Part shown: one piece after another, positions 8,559 through 18,489 of the stretch
Position numbering within the stretch: position 1 is the first letter of the stretch
How the letters are laid out: each line of letters starts with the position of its first letter
DNA from: Prorocentrum cordatum
Lineage: Eukaryota > Sar > Dinophyceae > Prorocentrales > Prorocentraceae
Length of the DNA stretch: 24,531 nucleotides
Assembly (NCBI GenBank): GCA_963575745.1
Contig: CAUYUJ010018890.1
Coordinates: forward strand, 135,048-159,578
Direction: 5' to 3'
Program-made: the position numbers and the translations under genes
The notes under the pieces: generated by a model
Told to the model about the DNA's origin: nothing
What the model saw: only the letters and a program-made list of their open reading frames with translations
The model's database searches: none

Positions 8559-9465
8559 CCCCACCCGACAACCTCGGGACAGGAGACATCGAGGGCCCAG
8601 GATGCTTCAAAATAATCCCGGCACGGCCCGAAAGAGCCGCGAGAGAGCCTCAAGAGAGAATCGCTGATCGCGAAAGACCGACAAGCATCGAGCAATCTCT
8701 TCAAACCTTCGTGTTTTGGTTGTCCAGTAGCGCTTCCCTTCTCCGAAACGTGTCTCATTAGAGGATACCCCAAGGCAGACGTTGGAACTTGTAGTCTGAT
8801 TTACCAATTATACCATGGCACGCTTTGGTGATTATTGCGTTGTAGTGCAAATTTCCCACTGCGCCGTGGGAAGACCTAGGTGGGCGGGGGGACTGAGGGG
8901 GGATTTGGGCAGGCCAAACTGAGCCGCAAGACGGGGCCCGACAACAACGGCACAGCGCGGTGGCAGATTTTGGGGCCGAGGCCGGTGCCACGTTCTGTCT
9001 GGTCGGGCTCATTCCATTTTCTCTTTGTCTCGTGCTATGCGCGCCTGGCGAGAGATGCGCTGTGTCTCGGGACTCGGTGCAATTATAGATGCAGCAGCAA
9101 GTTATAAATTCTGAAGTCGTGAGCTGGTTTCTTGTTACAAGTTTGCTTGCGGCATTGACCGTCAGCCAGCTTCTCTTTTTTTCGTTCTGCAGTACTGTGC
9201 AGTACGTGCGTCATCGTGCATCCACATGTACGCAACAGATGTCGTCGTGTATTTCGTTTCACTTCTCATGATTGCCATCTGCAACAATGTACCCGTGTGT
9301 TAGTGCTCTTGGGGTGGACCTGGACCCCCTGGGGCGCCAACGCACCGTGGTCGTTCAGGGTGTTCTTCCCGATTGTGGCATGATGGTCATTTCTGCTTGG
9401 AGAAAACAGCATCCATCTTGGTCTTCCGCGCTAGTCATTGCCAGCAGCAAGGATGCGAGGGAGAT
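8559..9465. other. No recognisable gene; somewhat AT-richer
   Basis: The stretch contains AT-richer segments (8740-8870, 9060-9290). Short ORFs on both strands lack motifs. A weak tRNA A-box-like word on the minus strand near 8800 was checked and rejected. I see nothing that can be named. Confidence 0.4.
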
Positions 9466-9468
9466 AGG

Positions 9469-9623
9469 GATGATGATGATGATGATGATGATGCTGATGC
9501 TGATGCTGATGCTGATGCTGATGCTGATGATGATGATGATGATGATTATTATTATGATGAGGGTGAGGGTGAGGGTGAGGGTGATTATGATGGTGATGAT
9601 GATGATGATGATGATGATGATGC

Positions 9624-9682
<59 letters not shown>
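9469..9682. repeat. Compound (GAT)n microsatellite with GCTGAT and GAGGGT blocks
   Basis: ATG/GAT triplets run with an internal GCTGAT hexamer block (about 9491-9528), an ATTATT block, a four-unit GAGGGT block (about 9558-9581) and then pure GAT to 9682. It lies 25 bp upstream of the spliced-leader relic. Confidence 0.93.
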
Positions 9683-9706
9683 GGGAGGAGGAGTAGGAGG
9701 AGGAGG

Positions 9707-9728
9707 GCCGTAGCCAATTTGGCTCAAG
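9707..9728 (+). other. Dinoflagellate spliced-leader (DinoSL) relic
   Basis: The 22 nt begin G-CCGTAGCC and end TTTGGCTCAAG. From established knowledge, DinoSL is D-CCGTAGCC-ATTTTGGCTCAAG. The only difference is an A for T at the second base of the ATTTT block. SL sequence is normally added to mRNA by trans-splicing, so a genomic copy in front of an ORF indicates reverse transcription of a trans-spliced mRNA. An SL RNA gene is the alternative, because GT follows the AAG. The start of a retroelement ORF 171 nt downstream favours a relic. Confidence 0.8.
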
Positions 9729-9899
9729 GTTCGAAATCCAAGTCGCGGGATTCCGAGCCGAGGTTTCCGCCGCCGTGCGACAACCATCAGGGGGGCGCCC
9801 GACGCAGTTTTTCTTTCAACAGTTGCGAGTCCGCCAGACCGCAGCTACCTTTCTCTGATCGCACCACGGCTACTTGTCCCCAGTCAGCACTGTGCCGTC

Positions 9900-10623
9900 A
9901 TGCCAGTCTGGAGTTCTGTCATTTGCGACAGAAAAGATCAAATCGCATCATCAGTATTGTTTCTGTGGACAAGAGCGGCCGCCACAATCGCACTGGCTCG
10001 AGCAGGCCCCAAGAGGCGACAAAGGCAAAGGCAAGAGCTGGGACAAGGACAAGGGACAAAACAAAGACAACATATCAGCGAGTGCAGCACGCCGATCGGC
10101 AAGATCACGACAAACAGTGTACGAGATGAACAGGGCTACGGACCAGAAGGTGCTGGCCAAGATCCCGATGATGCCCCGAATTGAAGCAAAAGCCCATCCA
10201 GAATGGATTCCGCCACCGTCTCCCAGGCGATCATCTGAAAATGGGGGAGTTCCGAATGGAAGCTTTCATCAAACTCAAAGTCTTGCCATGGTTACCTACG
10301 CGGCAGGACCAGCAGGACAAGATCATCAGCACATTGGGGACACAATTTCGATGTTCGTGTATGCGATATCTACGCTCAAGCCTCTAACCCAACAGCTCCG
10401 CACAGCTCGAGGGCGTAAGGCGCAGCTGGAAGATCGACTCATTCAGTGCAGGAAAACAAAAAAACAGGCCCAGCAGCAGACATATTTGGATAATAAAATA
10501 GATGCGTTCACGGAACATTTAGTCTCCATCCAAAAGGGCATTCAAGACGAGGAAGCGATGTTGACGACGGAACTATGGGAGCCCAGAGACCACAGCCAGT
10601 GCCTACAGCAACAACACCGATGA
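9900..10623 (+). pseudogene. LINE ORF1 remnant: zinc-finger-like, basic and coiled-coil regions
   Basis: The ATG at 9900 opens with MPVWSSVICDRK. After a frameshift the other frame continues SHHQYCFCGQERPPQSHW. Together these resemble an eroded RanBP2-type zinc finger (W-x(1)-C-x2-C ... C-x2-C-G-x2-RPP) with one Cys replaced and one residue lost. A Lys/Gly/Asp-rich segment follows (DKGKGKSWDKDKGQNKDN), then a charged helical region with LTQQLRTARGRKAQLEDRL and DEEAMLTTELWEP, likely a coiled coil. The frame ends at TGA 10621-10623. Such proteins typically bind element RNA. The assignment rests on layout and these motifs only. Confidence 0.5.
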
Positions 10624-12900
10624 CAGCGCCAGCACGGCAATGCAGCAAAGACGTAAGCAGCAGAGCTGGGACGCCAAGGCGGAACGCGCAAACGTTGCAG
10701 ACACGGCAGCCAGCGGTCGCTCAGGACAGAAGCAGCCCTCACCGCTTGCTCAGTGCGCATATGTACCGCAATTTCCTCCACCAGGGCCGACAGAGGTTCA
10801 CACAGGATTCGTTCATGTGCATCATTCCGTATTCATGATGCACGAGCGTCAAAAGGCCATAGAGAACACGTTCGTGCAGCTCACGGGCTGGCTCGGGCTT
10901 GCCGAAGGCAAAGGCAAACAATAACCCACGTGGAGCCAGGCTCCAGCGGCAACCAGCTCGGAGGACAAATCTCGGCGACGCCAGGTTCAGACATAGTTTT
11001 TGATCAAGCCCCAGGCGGGAAACCTCCACTACAACATGCAGGATCAACCCCTTATAACGGCCCCCATCGATGTCGATGTTCGCCAGTGGCGATGGGGGAA
11101 ATATACCGCCGACCCCTGTGGCGGCTTCGTCCCATTCTTTCGCTGCCTCGGATGCAGAGGTCACAGCAGTGGAGGCCGCAGTCTCTGGGACGCCTGCCCC
11201 AAAGCAGATGTGGGCCCAGCCAGAGACCCCATTTCACTACGCACTTTCCCCGACGCAGCCGATGAGTTAGCCGACCGAGATGTTTCCAGGCCCAGCCTCG
11301 AGAACAGCCTCGACATCAGCAGCCCCTGCGCCGACGACAGCTGGGTCACTGACAGGGGACCATCCAGCGCCGAACAGCGGACACGGCCCCCTCCCCCCCC
11401 CCCCCCCCCCAACGTCCCAGCGCCTCGAGGGCGAGGACGGGGCCGGGGACGACACCAGGGACCTATGACAATGACCAGCATTGCCAGAAGAACGGGCACA
11501 CCCAGAAGGGTCACATCCGCAGCGGCTTCTCCATTTGCTCCCATGGTCCCTCCGCATCAGTGAGCAGCATGCCCTGTGCACGTGCCAAGCGTTGTACGAA
11601 TGCCATTGCTATCGCATTCCGCCCCCCCACCACCACCACCCGTATTAGTATTTCAAAGCAGGCCCAGCCAGACCAGGGACATGTCTCGACCCAGCTTGAC
11701 GCATAGGATGCCATGTCCGTTTTCACCCAGGTTTGCGAAGTCAACTTAGACAAACTTAGAGTTCTCTACCAGCTGCGTGGCTCTCTAGGGAAGGGATCGA
11801 AGATGGAGATGCTTTGCGCCCGTCAGAATGGGCGCCCCCTTGGAACATTTTATTCTTCAGGTTGGGAAACGATGGGGGCCCCGAGCAGGCGCGGGAACAT
11901 GAGGGACAAGCAGGTATTCAGCCACTCGTCTCACCAGACTCGAACCGCGCTCCAGGGAATGGCGAGCGCGCAGTTCGATGCAGGATCTGAGAGCCGACAG
12001 ACGTTGCTTAGAGGACTCAAGGAGCATTTTGGAAGCCCCGGTCCCTCCTACCACTTTAAAGCCGCTCTTCATCCAGCAGCTGTCTTTGAGCCTCAAAGTG
12101 ACCATCCCATCCTCGCCCCTAGCCTCGCGAGTTGCGATGTGCACAGATGGATCGCGCCATGGGAACGATCAAAGTTTGGGCTCGCGGAGCCTTGCGGTCT
12201 GCCAGATGTCAGGGGGGCCGGGCATCACCTTTGGAGGCTACCGCACTGGCTTCGCGCGCGATTGAATGCCGTCAGACGCAGAGCCAGCCAAAAGTAGCAG
12301 CGCGGCTTCAGAGATTGCAGCCTGCACCCGGGCCATGTCCTGGCCCTTGCTCGCCCCCCGCGATTGGAACCCGCATGTCACGCTAGGAACATATTCCCAA
12401 GTAGCCTTTGGCAACACAGAAGGGACGATGGCGCCGCGGGAGCTATCGGGCCTAGCGCAGATCACGCGTAGTCTCTCGGACAGATTGCGAGCGAGCGCGC
12501 GTGACCTTCCATCGCGCCCCCTCTCATCAGTGCCACCCTTGGGATGAGATGCGCGAGTCGCCTGTAGGCTCTGACCATGCCTATGTGCGCCCAGTGTCAG
12601 AGGAGCTACGTGAGCTTTTCTCGGCCGACAGGCGTTGGGGCTGGCAGCGGCGGCGGGGCGCCCCCGCCTCAGTCTGCGCTGCCGACCAGTCTTAAGGAAG
12701 GCATTTGTTCTGGCCCCGCGTCAAAGCGAAAAGACGCTTGCATCTGACCTCAACCCCTGCGCCCATGAGCCCTGCAAAGCCAATGGAGCGGTTGCGCTGG
12801 ACCCCGCAATGACAGCGCGCGATGCCCCCGCGATAAAAAACGAAGTCGCGAGAGGAAAGCAAGTCCAAGTGACTAACAAAGGACGGTTAGGCAGACAGCA
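10624..12900 (+). pseudogene. Decayed middle of the LINE (linker upstream of endonuclease)
   Basis: Open segments in shifting frames (11000-11563, 11713-12297, 11978-12265, 12266-12547) share composition with the flanking element and have no independent gene signature. A C16-17 run near 11395-11411 reads as poly-Pro. The words TDGSRHGN, followed by SGGPGITFGGY, at about 12140-12235 faintly recall an RNase H first strand, but the family's other acidic residues are not evident. I treat this as part of the decayed element. Confidence 0.4.
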
Positions 12901-12908
12901 GTTTCCCG

Positions 12909-13640
12909 ATGGCGGCCACCACGCCATGGGCACCCAAGAAGCGAAGCCCCCAGAGGGCCGAGATAAACACAACGTTTTCTTCGTTTGTTTCCAGCCCAGC
13001 TGGAGGGGGCAGCCTCGGACGCGCCCCGTGGACTTCGCTTCGCGCGGCGCGCGGGCTATCTTTTTTCCGGGGGAGACGCTGCAAGCCCTTGCGTACTTCT
13101 GCGCGCCTATTGCTAGTGGTCATCGATGCCCCGCATCGCTCGCCGGTCGCGCTCGCGGCCCACGCGCCTCGCGCTGCAGAGGACGAATTTGGGAAAAGCT
13201 CCCGGGGCCAGGTCCAGGAGACACATGGCGGGCGGGGGGCAGACATTATGCCGCGCGACTCCATTTGTCAATCAGGCTCAGAGATATCGGAATCTGCAGG
13301 GAGAGAAGGATTTCACGAAACGCGATCTTTCGGGGGAAGTGTTCACGAAGCCATATTGGGCACGCAGCGCGTTGCAGTCAACGCCCGCCTCTTCACGGGG
13401 CCAACCCACCACGCTTACAGTTCATGAAGAGGCCCAAGAGATGGCCAAAGGAAGAGGACAACCATACCTCCAGAGACCCCCATGCCCCCACAGATGGCTA
13501 CATCGTGCACAGAAAAGACTATGTCACTGTTGCATGATGGATTTGGCATCTAGTTGCCGACTGCCAGGTGATCGACAATACCGACGCGCTACATGGAGCC
13601 AGCGATCACATGCCAGTTGCCATCGCGCTGTTCCGCCAGC
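12909..13640 (+). pseudogene. LINE endonuclease (EEP/AP-like) remnant
   Basis: The domain is split over two frames. Frame 3 (12909-13427) holds LLLVVIDAPHRSPVALAAHA, matching the central strand and D-x-P-H type loop of EEP nucleases, and FTGPTHHAYSS. The following frame 2 segment holds GYIVHRKDYVTVA, then after one TGA (13535-13537) DALHGASDHMPVAIALF. The closing SDHMPV is the conserved S-D-H-x-P-V of exonuclease-endonuclease-phosphatase enzymes, whose His is catalytic. In an active element this domain nicks target DNA to prime reverse transcription. The frameshift and stop inactivate it. Confidence 0.65.
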
Positions 13641-14700
13641 AGGAGAAGGGAATGCTGATTCCATGGCCGCGCGTTCTCCCTGTGTCAATTGGCCCCCAGA
13701 CGCGAGCTGATTTCCAGCGCGCGATCAGGACAGCCCGCTTGCTGGGACGGGAGACAGACGTGAATCAGGTTTATTGTTGATGTTGTTCGCTCTGAGGTAA
13801 GCTTTCATCTCCCCGCCATCCGGGGCAAGCCCAGGAACCCTTTCGCGTCGGATGAGCTCGCGATGGCCATTGCCTTCAGAAGGAGAGCCCCGCGCGCCTC
13901 GCGCGCTTTTCGAAGCAAAAGCGGGCCAGCAGCCGCGAGCCTCGCGCGAGATCTTCAGAACAGAAACGCCCCCACCATCTCTCCTCCTGACTCCTGGGTT
14001 CCTGCCCTGCTCCCACTAACGATGGCTGTCGAAGCGTACAGACGAGGAGACATAGGTTGCAAAGCAGTCTTCCAAGCCCCGCGCGATTTCCTCGCTAGCT
14101 CCAAGCATGGCGCGAGACGCCTCGCAAGAGACAGCCGCAGCCGACTCCTCAGAGGAATGGGAGAGGACCTTGATCATAACACTGCGCACAGAGACGCCCG
14201 AGCGGAGCGGGGTCGGCTTGCCGCCCCCCGAAATCTGGAGGATCGACGGGCAAACAGGGGAATGCAAACAATATACCTCCAAACTAGATAGGACCCCGCG
14301 GGCAACGTCTGAAGATCTAAAGAGGACCTGGTCGAGGACGCCCGCGCCTCTCGCGAGACTCGAACGTGCTGGTATTCTCCCCGGAGAGAAAATTCGTGAC
14401 CAATCTGGCCAGAAGTCGGCGCCTCCATGCGAGCGCGATGTGCCCTCCCGAGCAGTCATGACTCGTCTGGAGCTTCGAAATAGGATTGTCGCCAGCACAT
14501 AAAGCAATACCACATGATCAGGCAAGATGAGTGATGATCTTATTCGTCAGGCGCCTGATGGATTCAGTTCGCCCCTCCCCTCTTTGTGAGAGTGGCGCAT
14601 TACGCAGACGAGCCGCTGGCCATGAAAGATGGTCGAGCGATCTCCGTAAACAGGGCGGGGCCTGGATCGGTGATAGAAACTGATTTCAGATCCTCCTAGG
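13641..14700 (+). pseudogene. Decayed EN-RT connector
   Basis: After SDHMPV the frame continues with LPVSIGPQTRADFQRAIRTARLLG to a stop at 13778-13780. Beyond that, short segments in different frames with Arg/Ala-rich composition bridge to the RT. Only ADEPLAMKDGRAISVNRAG (about 14603-14660) resembles the polymerase N-terminal part. No separate gene was recognised. Confidence 0.4.
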
Positions 14701-14719
14701 ATCACATGGCGTAAACTAT

Positions 14720-15594
14720 CACCATGCTTCTCTGAGGGCCATGCTCATGGCAGTCACGCAAGAGCTCACCAACGACGTTCAGTTCGGAGGCCAGAAGAAG
14801 AAAGGCATAGAGTATGCGATACTGCTTGCGCACAACCTTGTCAGCCAGTGCAAGCAGAGCGGTTTTCTTCGCTCCTAGTGCTCAATGAATCCCGCAATGC
14901 CTTCTACTCCGTTATAAGACAGATTATGGTCTATATTGGCGAGTATGATGATGTTGAGCAGGTCATCCAAGAAGTTGGAACCCCCCCCCCTTGCCTCCAA
15001 ACCCCCATGTTGAGCTTTCTCCAGAACCCTGCCATCATCGATGCACTCGCGAACGCCTAAAGCAGATCACACAGCAACGGTTTTGACAGCATTTATTTCG
15101 AACCTGAAGGGCCTCCAGAGCGGCCAAAGGACACATTGATGCCATAGTAGGAAAGTCCCTTGCGCACTATTGCTTTAATGTGTGTGTAAGTGTGTGTGTG
15201 TGTGTGTATGTGTGTGTGTGTGTTCGGCCGGTCCAGGAAGAAATCACATCGGCTCTCCGGGAAAGCGGTTTGCTCCGTCCCACAGACGAGCCGAATGCCC
15301 TGCCCAGAGCTTGCGTGCTAACCGACGATGGCGCCGACGTTCTAGACGTTGCGGGGCCGTCCATGGCCGCCCTATTTGGGCGACTTGAGTAACGTGGCCA
15401 TCATCAAGGATCTTGCTCTCTGGTGCCACATCTTAGACGTTGTCACTGCTGCCTTCTACGAGGCAGTCGCGTCGAGTGGGATTCACGCCAAGCTTCAAGA
15501 AAGGAACAACAGAACGATGCTATGCTGTCACGGACGAGGATCCCGAAAAGCCATGACAGAGTTCGATCCTGAGCCTCTGACCCCTACGCTCTGA
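14720..15594 (+). pseudogene. LINE reverse transcriptase remnant
   Basis: Frame 2 has LTNDVQFGGQKKKGIEYA, the fingers segment. Frame 1 then has LVLNESRNAFYSVIRQ, like RT motif A (F-x-D-x-x-x-AFYSV) with its Asp replaced by Asn or shifted. Frame 3 has AAKGHIDAIVGKSLAHYCFN, aligned to motif B (RG-x-R-P-GDPLAD-x-x-F-N), followed in frame by a TG microsatellite and then VQEEITSALRESGLL. Frame 1 resumes with NVAIIKDLALWCH, the expected place of motif C (x-x-DD), where the first Asp appears lost. GRGSRKAMTEF follows, as in dinoflagellate LINE RTs after the GKTE segment. The enzyme is broken by at least three frame changes. Confidence 0.68.
15180..15223. repeat. (TG)n microsatellite embedded in the RT region
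   Basis: TGTGTGTAAG and TGTGTGTATG interruptions break an otherwise pure TG run of 44 bp. It lies between the motif-B-like segment and the EEITSALRESGLL segment and keeps the reading frame across it. Confidence 0.92.
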
Positions 15595-15600
15595 CGCAGC

Positions 15601-16131
15601 ATGACATGTCACCCCCCCCCATTCTTCCCCACCAGACAGTACATGCACTTGGGCTTCCAGCTCCCTTCAGATCTCCGCATGGCCCCAGCGATCCCTGCTA
15701 GGATTGCAAGGGCCCAGGAGGCCCGCATAACCATGGACAAAACAGTCCACAAAGCGGGGCTGGCCCAGATGTTACGCACCACTTGGAAATACGCCAAGGC
15801 CACTGTTTCCTTTCATTTGTTTCATAGTTGCTCGGCCTGGCCCCAGCTAGGCGTCGAGACAGCGGAGCGACTGGAAGCCGCGCGCGCCCGCGCTTTCAAG
15901 GCGGCCCTCCAGCTCACCTGGGGCGCCGAGCGCGCGATGCAGCACTCGGCCTGCGAGGTGCACCTTGCTGCAAGTGCGATGCCATCTCGCGCGGATGTCA
16001 GCCGTGGGAGACTGCGGCCTGCGGGGCGACTGCTGGAGACAGGGCCAGCGGTGCTACTCGGACTGAGTCATGGACTTTCTTACGCGCTTGGGAGCTGGGC
16101 CCGCCAACTAGTGACGGACATCTGCTGGTAA
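15601..16131 (+). pseudogene. LINE RT thumb/connector remnant
   Basis: In frame with the upstream RT piece after a TGA at 15592-15594, this segment has RQYMHLGFQLPSDLRMAPAI, the Y-x-HLG box downstream of the RT palm. FHLFHSCSAWPQLGVETAERL and AARARAFKAALQLTWG follow, as in the thumb region of dinoflagellate LINE polyproteins. It ends at TAA 16129-16131, and similarity continues beyond in the same frame (ADQVQAMQGKKTNGRLSMVV). A C-run at 15610-15618 lies just upstream of the match. Confidence 0.62.
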
Positions 16132-16293
16132 GCTGATCAGGTCCAGGCCATGCAAGGTAAAAAGACCAATGGGAGACTGTCGATGGTGGTTGAGACTAGC
16201 TAAGCAAGACCCCCAGGGCTAATTCAGGCAGCGCAACTTAGCTGAACAGGCAGGGTTATCATAAAAAAAACAAGTTTATAGGCAGGCAGAGGC

Positions 16294-16872
16294 GTGCGTT
16301 TATGCAGGCACAGTGCAGACATGTGTCACAGGGGCAATTTCCCCGCACCTCTGAAGCTAAGAGCAGCCCACAGTCCATTGATGTTTGGTGGCTACGCACG
16401 CATGTTCAGCACATCTTGCCCCGGGGCGCCGACGGCGCACAGAGCCAAACGGCGCCCGCGCCGTGACCGGGCCAACTGCTACGCGGCAAATTCCCAGCGT
16501 CTCGGCTGCGGCAAAGGCTACGGAACGAGGATTCGTCTGCTCAGACACCTTCGACACGGATCGAAGTTCTGCCCGCCCAGAGTCGCGCCGAAGATCAAGC
16601 CGCAGCCTGCAGACATCGTGCGAAAGCTGGCTGGAAGACCTGGCAGCAAAGGGCAGATATGCAGGCTGCGCCGTCGCACCGCCGATGAGATTTTAAAGGT
16701 CCCAGTCTGTATGGGCTCGAAGTTAGACCTACTGCTAAATTTAGACCTTGAGACTCCCGGGTGGAGATTGACCAGCGTGCCGACATGTCCTCCCGCGCCG
16801 CCGCCGACCTGCAAGCACAAGTGTCGTGCTCTGCACGATGTGTGCTCCGATGTTGATTTCAGTTCTGTTTAG
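16294..16872 (+). pseudogene. LINE C-terminal zinc-finger remnant
   Basis: Same frame as the thumb segment, after stops near 16201, 16240 and 16276. CRHSADMCHRGNFPAPLKL and later CGKGYGTRIRLLRHLRHGSK look like two zinc-finger units. The second has the arrangement C-x-K-x-Y-x-TR-x-R-LL-x-HLRHGSKFC seen at the C-terminus of non-LTR retrotransposon proteins, which aids nucleic-acid binding. The first Cys pair of the second finger is damaged. The frame ends at TAG 16870-16872, taken here as the original end of the ORF. Confidence 0.55.
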
Positions 16873-17335
16873 ACGCTAGAGCGAAGCGTCCGCATCCATA
16901 TATCATTATACTACGCGTAGATCGTGATCAGAGCAAGGCTCGAAGTGCAAATTCGTGCGAACACATACGCATAATGCTCGATCTTGTACTCAGTGAGAGA
17001 ATTGTTGCAGTTTTTTCGCGGCACGCCCCAGAGAGGCCCTGGGGCGGCCGCGCTGACGACGACGCCAACCACCAGGCCCCGACCCTCCGCCCCCGCCCCC
17101 GACCGCGGGGAATCCCAGAGGCAAGGGGGAGGAGTAGAGTAGCCATACATCGGCGCTCCGAAAGTTTATTCCGATTTGAGAGGCACGGCGCCGCGCGATT
17201 GCAGCGCAACCGCTATGCTGGAAGGGCGCGGCAACGCACGCCCCCTGGACAGGCGAGAGCAACCGCGCCCCCGTGCGAACCCCGATCCCGCGCGGGGCGC
17301 GTTCCCTTTGACAGTGGCCCACCCGGGAAACCGTT
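16873..17335. other. LINE 3' flank / intergenic; no recognisable gene
   Basis: 16873-17000 is AT-richer and may be the 3' UTR of the element, but no poly-A, tail repeat or target duplication was seen. 17040-17110 is C/G-rich. No product could be assigned to open frames on either strand. Confidence 0.4.
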
Positions 17336-17680
17336 CCTTGCGCAGGAAGTCCTGGGCGGTCTGCCCATCGGCGGCTCCTTCGGACGAGTCCCGGAACCAC
17401 CGTTCTAGGCGGTTTGCCCACGTTCCGTTTCTTCGGTTTCTTCGGAATGGGCCCGAAGACCTCGAGGACGATGTTTTGCGAGGAGTCTTGGGCGGTTTGC
17501 GCATCTTCGGGCCGTTCGAACCGGACCCGAAATTCTGGTTTGCACAAGTCCTGATGGATTTGGCCACTTTCAGGTCAGCCGGTCAGCTTTTGGGGTCGTC
17601 GCATGACCGAAACCGAAAGCTTTTTTCCGAGGAGGTCCTATGCCGTTTGCTCATTTTCGGGTCAGTACACCGTTTGGGAT
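17336..17680. repeat. Diverged repeats built around GGCGGTTTGCCCAT
   Basis: Related words occur at about 17343 (AGTCCTGGGCGGTCTGCCCA), 17403 (TAGGCGGTTTGCCCACG), 17484 (GTCTTGGGCGGTTTGCGCAT) and 17636 (CCTATGCCGTTTGCTCAT). Each is followed by a TTCGG-containing tail, and three are preceded by a GAGGA-like word. Spacing is irregular, so this is an old duplication rather than a clean tandem array. Confidence 0.5.
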
Positions 17681-18417
17681 TCAAAATTTTAAATTGCGAA
17701 GGGGAACCCGATCCCGCGACCCCGGGCGGGGGTTAGGGTCATCGCCCCCGTCCGCCCTCGGGCCCCGCGAGTCTTATCCTGCGCGCGCCACCCCAGATGG
17801 CCGCGGCGAGCACGGTGGCGAAAGTGGGGAAACTTTCGGATCGGCGCAGTAGATGCAAGCAACTCCCTCCTGAGGCGTCTCTGAGTCTCGGGGTCGGTTG
17901 CGTGGCCAGGGGTGGGAGTTTTGCGTTGGTCATTCCAGAGACGCCTTCGTATTTCCATGACATATGGAGCCAGCCAGAGATCGGGCACCTGCTGAATCTC
18001 GAGAATCGAGGAGCTTGCAGAATGGCAGCCCGTTTGAGCGTTCCCCAAATTTACTTCCCCATCTCAGTCCTGACCTTCAACCTTGAGGCCATTGAGACGA
18101 GGGCGCTCCGCGCGTCGAACGCACGGGGCCTGCAGGAGCAGATTGCAGCAATCATGTTTGTTGGCACAATCAGTAACCCAACATCTGCGTCTGGATGCGT
18201 TTGACGCTGAGCTCCCCGACCCCGACCTGGCACTCTCGCGGGCCCCGCGGGGCCCCCGCCTGGGCCGCGCTCGGGGCATTGGGGGAGCTCGCGGAGGCAA
18301 TCGCAGAGGTTAACCCCCACCTTCCTGCTACTGTCCCCCCCCCCCGCGCGCATGCCCAGTCGTTTGCATGGCGCGCGACGCCGAGACACTCGCGTCCACG
18401 AGGTCGATCGCAGGCAG
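17681..18417. other. No recognisable gene
   Basis: The plus-strand open frame 17797-18204 has a less repetitive composition than its surroundings (it includes VIPETPSYFHDIWSQPEIGHL) and could be a gene or exon remnant. No family was recognised, and minus-strand frames of similar length overlap it. Confidence 0.3.
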
Positions 18418-18463
18418 GCAGGAGGAGGAGGAGGAGGAGCAGCAGCAGCAGCAGCAGCAAAAG
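18418..18463. repeat. Compound (GAG)n-(CAG)n repeat
   Basis: GGA/GAG triplets (about 18420-18439) change to CAG triplets (about 18439-18460). Confidence 0.9.
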
Positions 18464-18489
18464 CAGGATCGGCCCCGAACCCCCACGGG

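Larger units (their letters stand above)
9707..16872 (+). mobile_element. Decayed non-LTR (LINE-type) retrotransposon, about 7.2 kb
   Basis: In order on the plus strand I see the SL relic, a 171-nt leader, an ORF1 with zinc-finger-like and basic regions plus a coiled coil (9900-10623), a long low-identity middle, an EEP (AP-like) endonuclease (about 12950-13640), a reverse transcriptase (about 14720-15600), a thumb/connector region (to about 16131) and a C-terminal zinc-finger region ending at TAG 16870-16872. No LTRs, integrase or protease were seen. Several frameshifts, at least five stops in the last 1.3 kb and damaged catalytic motifs make it inactive. The exact 3' end and target duplication could not be located. 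Confidence 0.78.

Noticed and set aside
8765-8820. tRNA-like sequence on the minus strand (TGGTATAATTGGTAAATCA)
   Set aside because: The D-stem does not pair, the anticodon stem would need a 13-nt loop and no T-arm follows.
9558-9581. Telomere-like GAGGGT repeat
   Set aside because: Only four units inside a GAT microsatellite, and not the TTTAGGG type expected for dinoflagellate telomeres.
9726-9742. tRNA B-box-like GGTTCGAAATCC after the SL relic
   Set aside because: It has an extra base relative to the B-box, and no acceptor, D or anticodon arm can be built around it.
9272-10129. 285-residue plus-strand ORF
   Set aside because: It crosses the GAT microsatellite (poly-Met) and the spliced-leader relic, which would not be translated this way.
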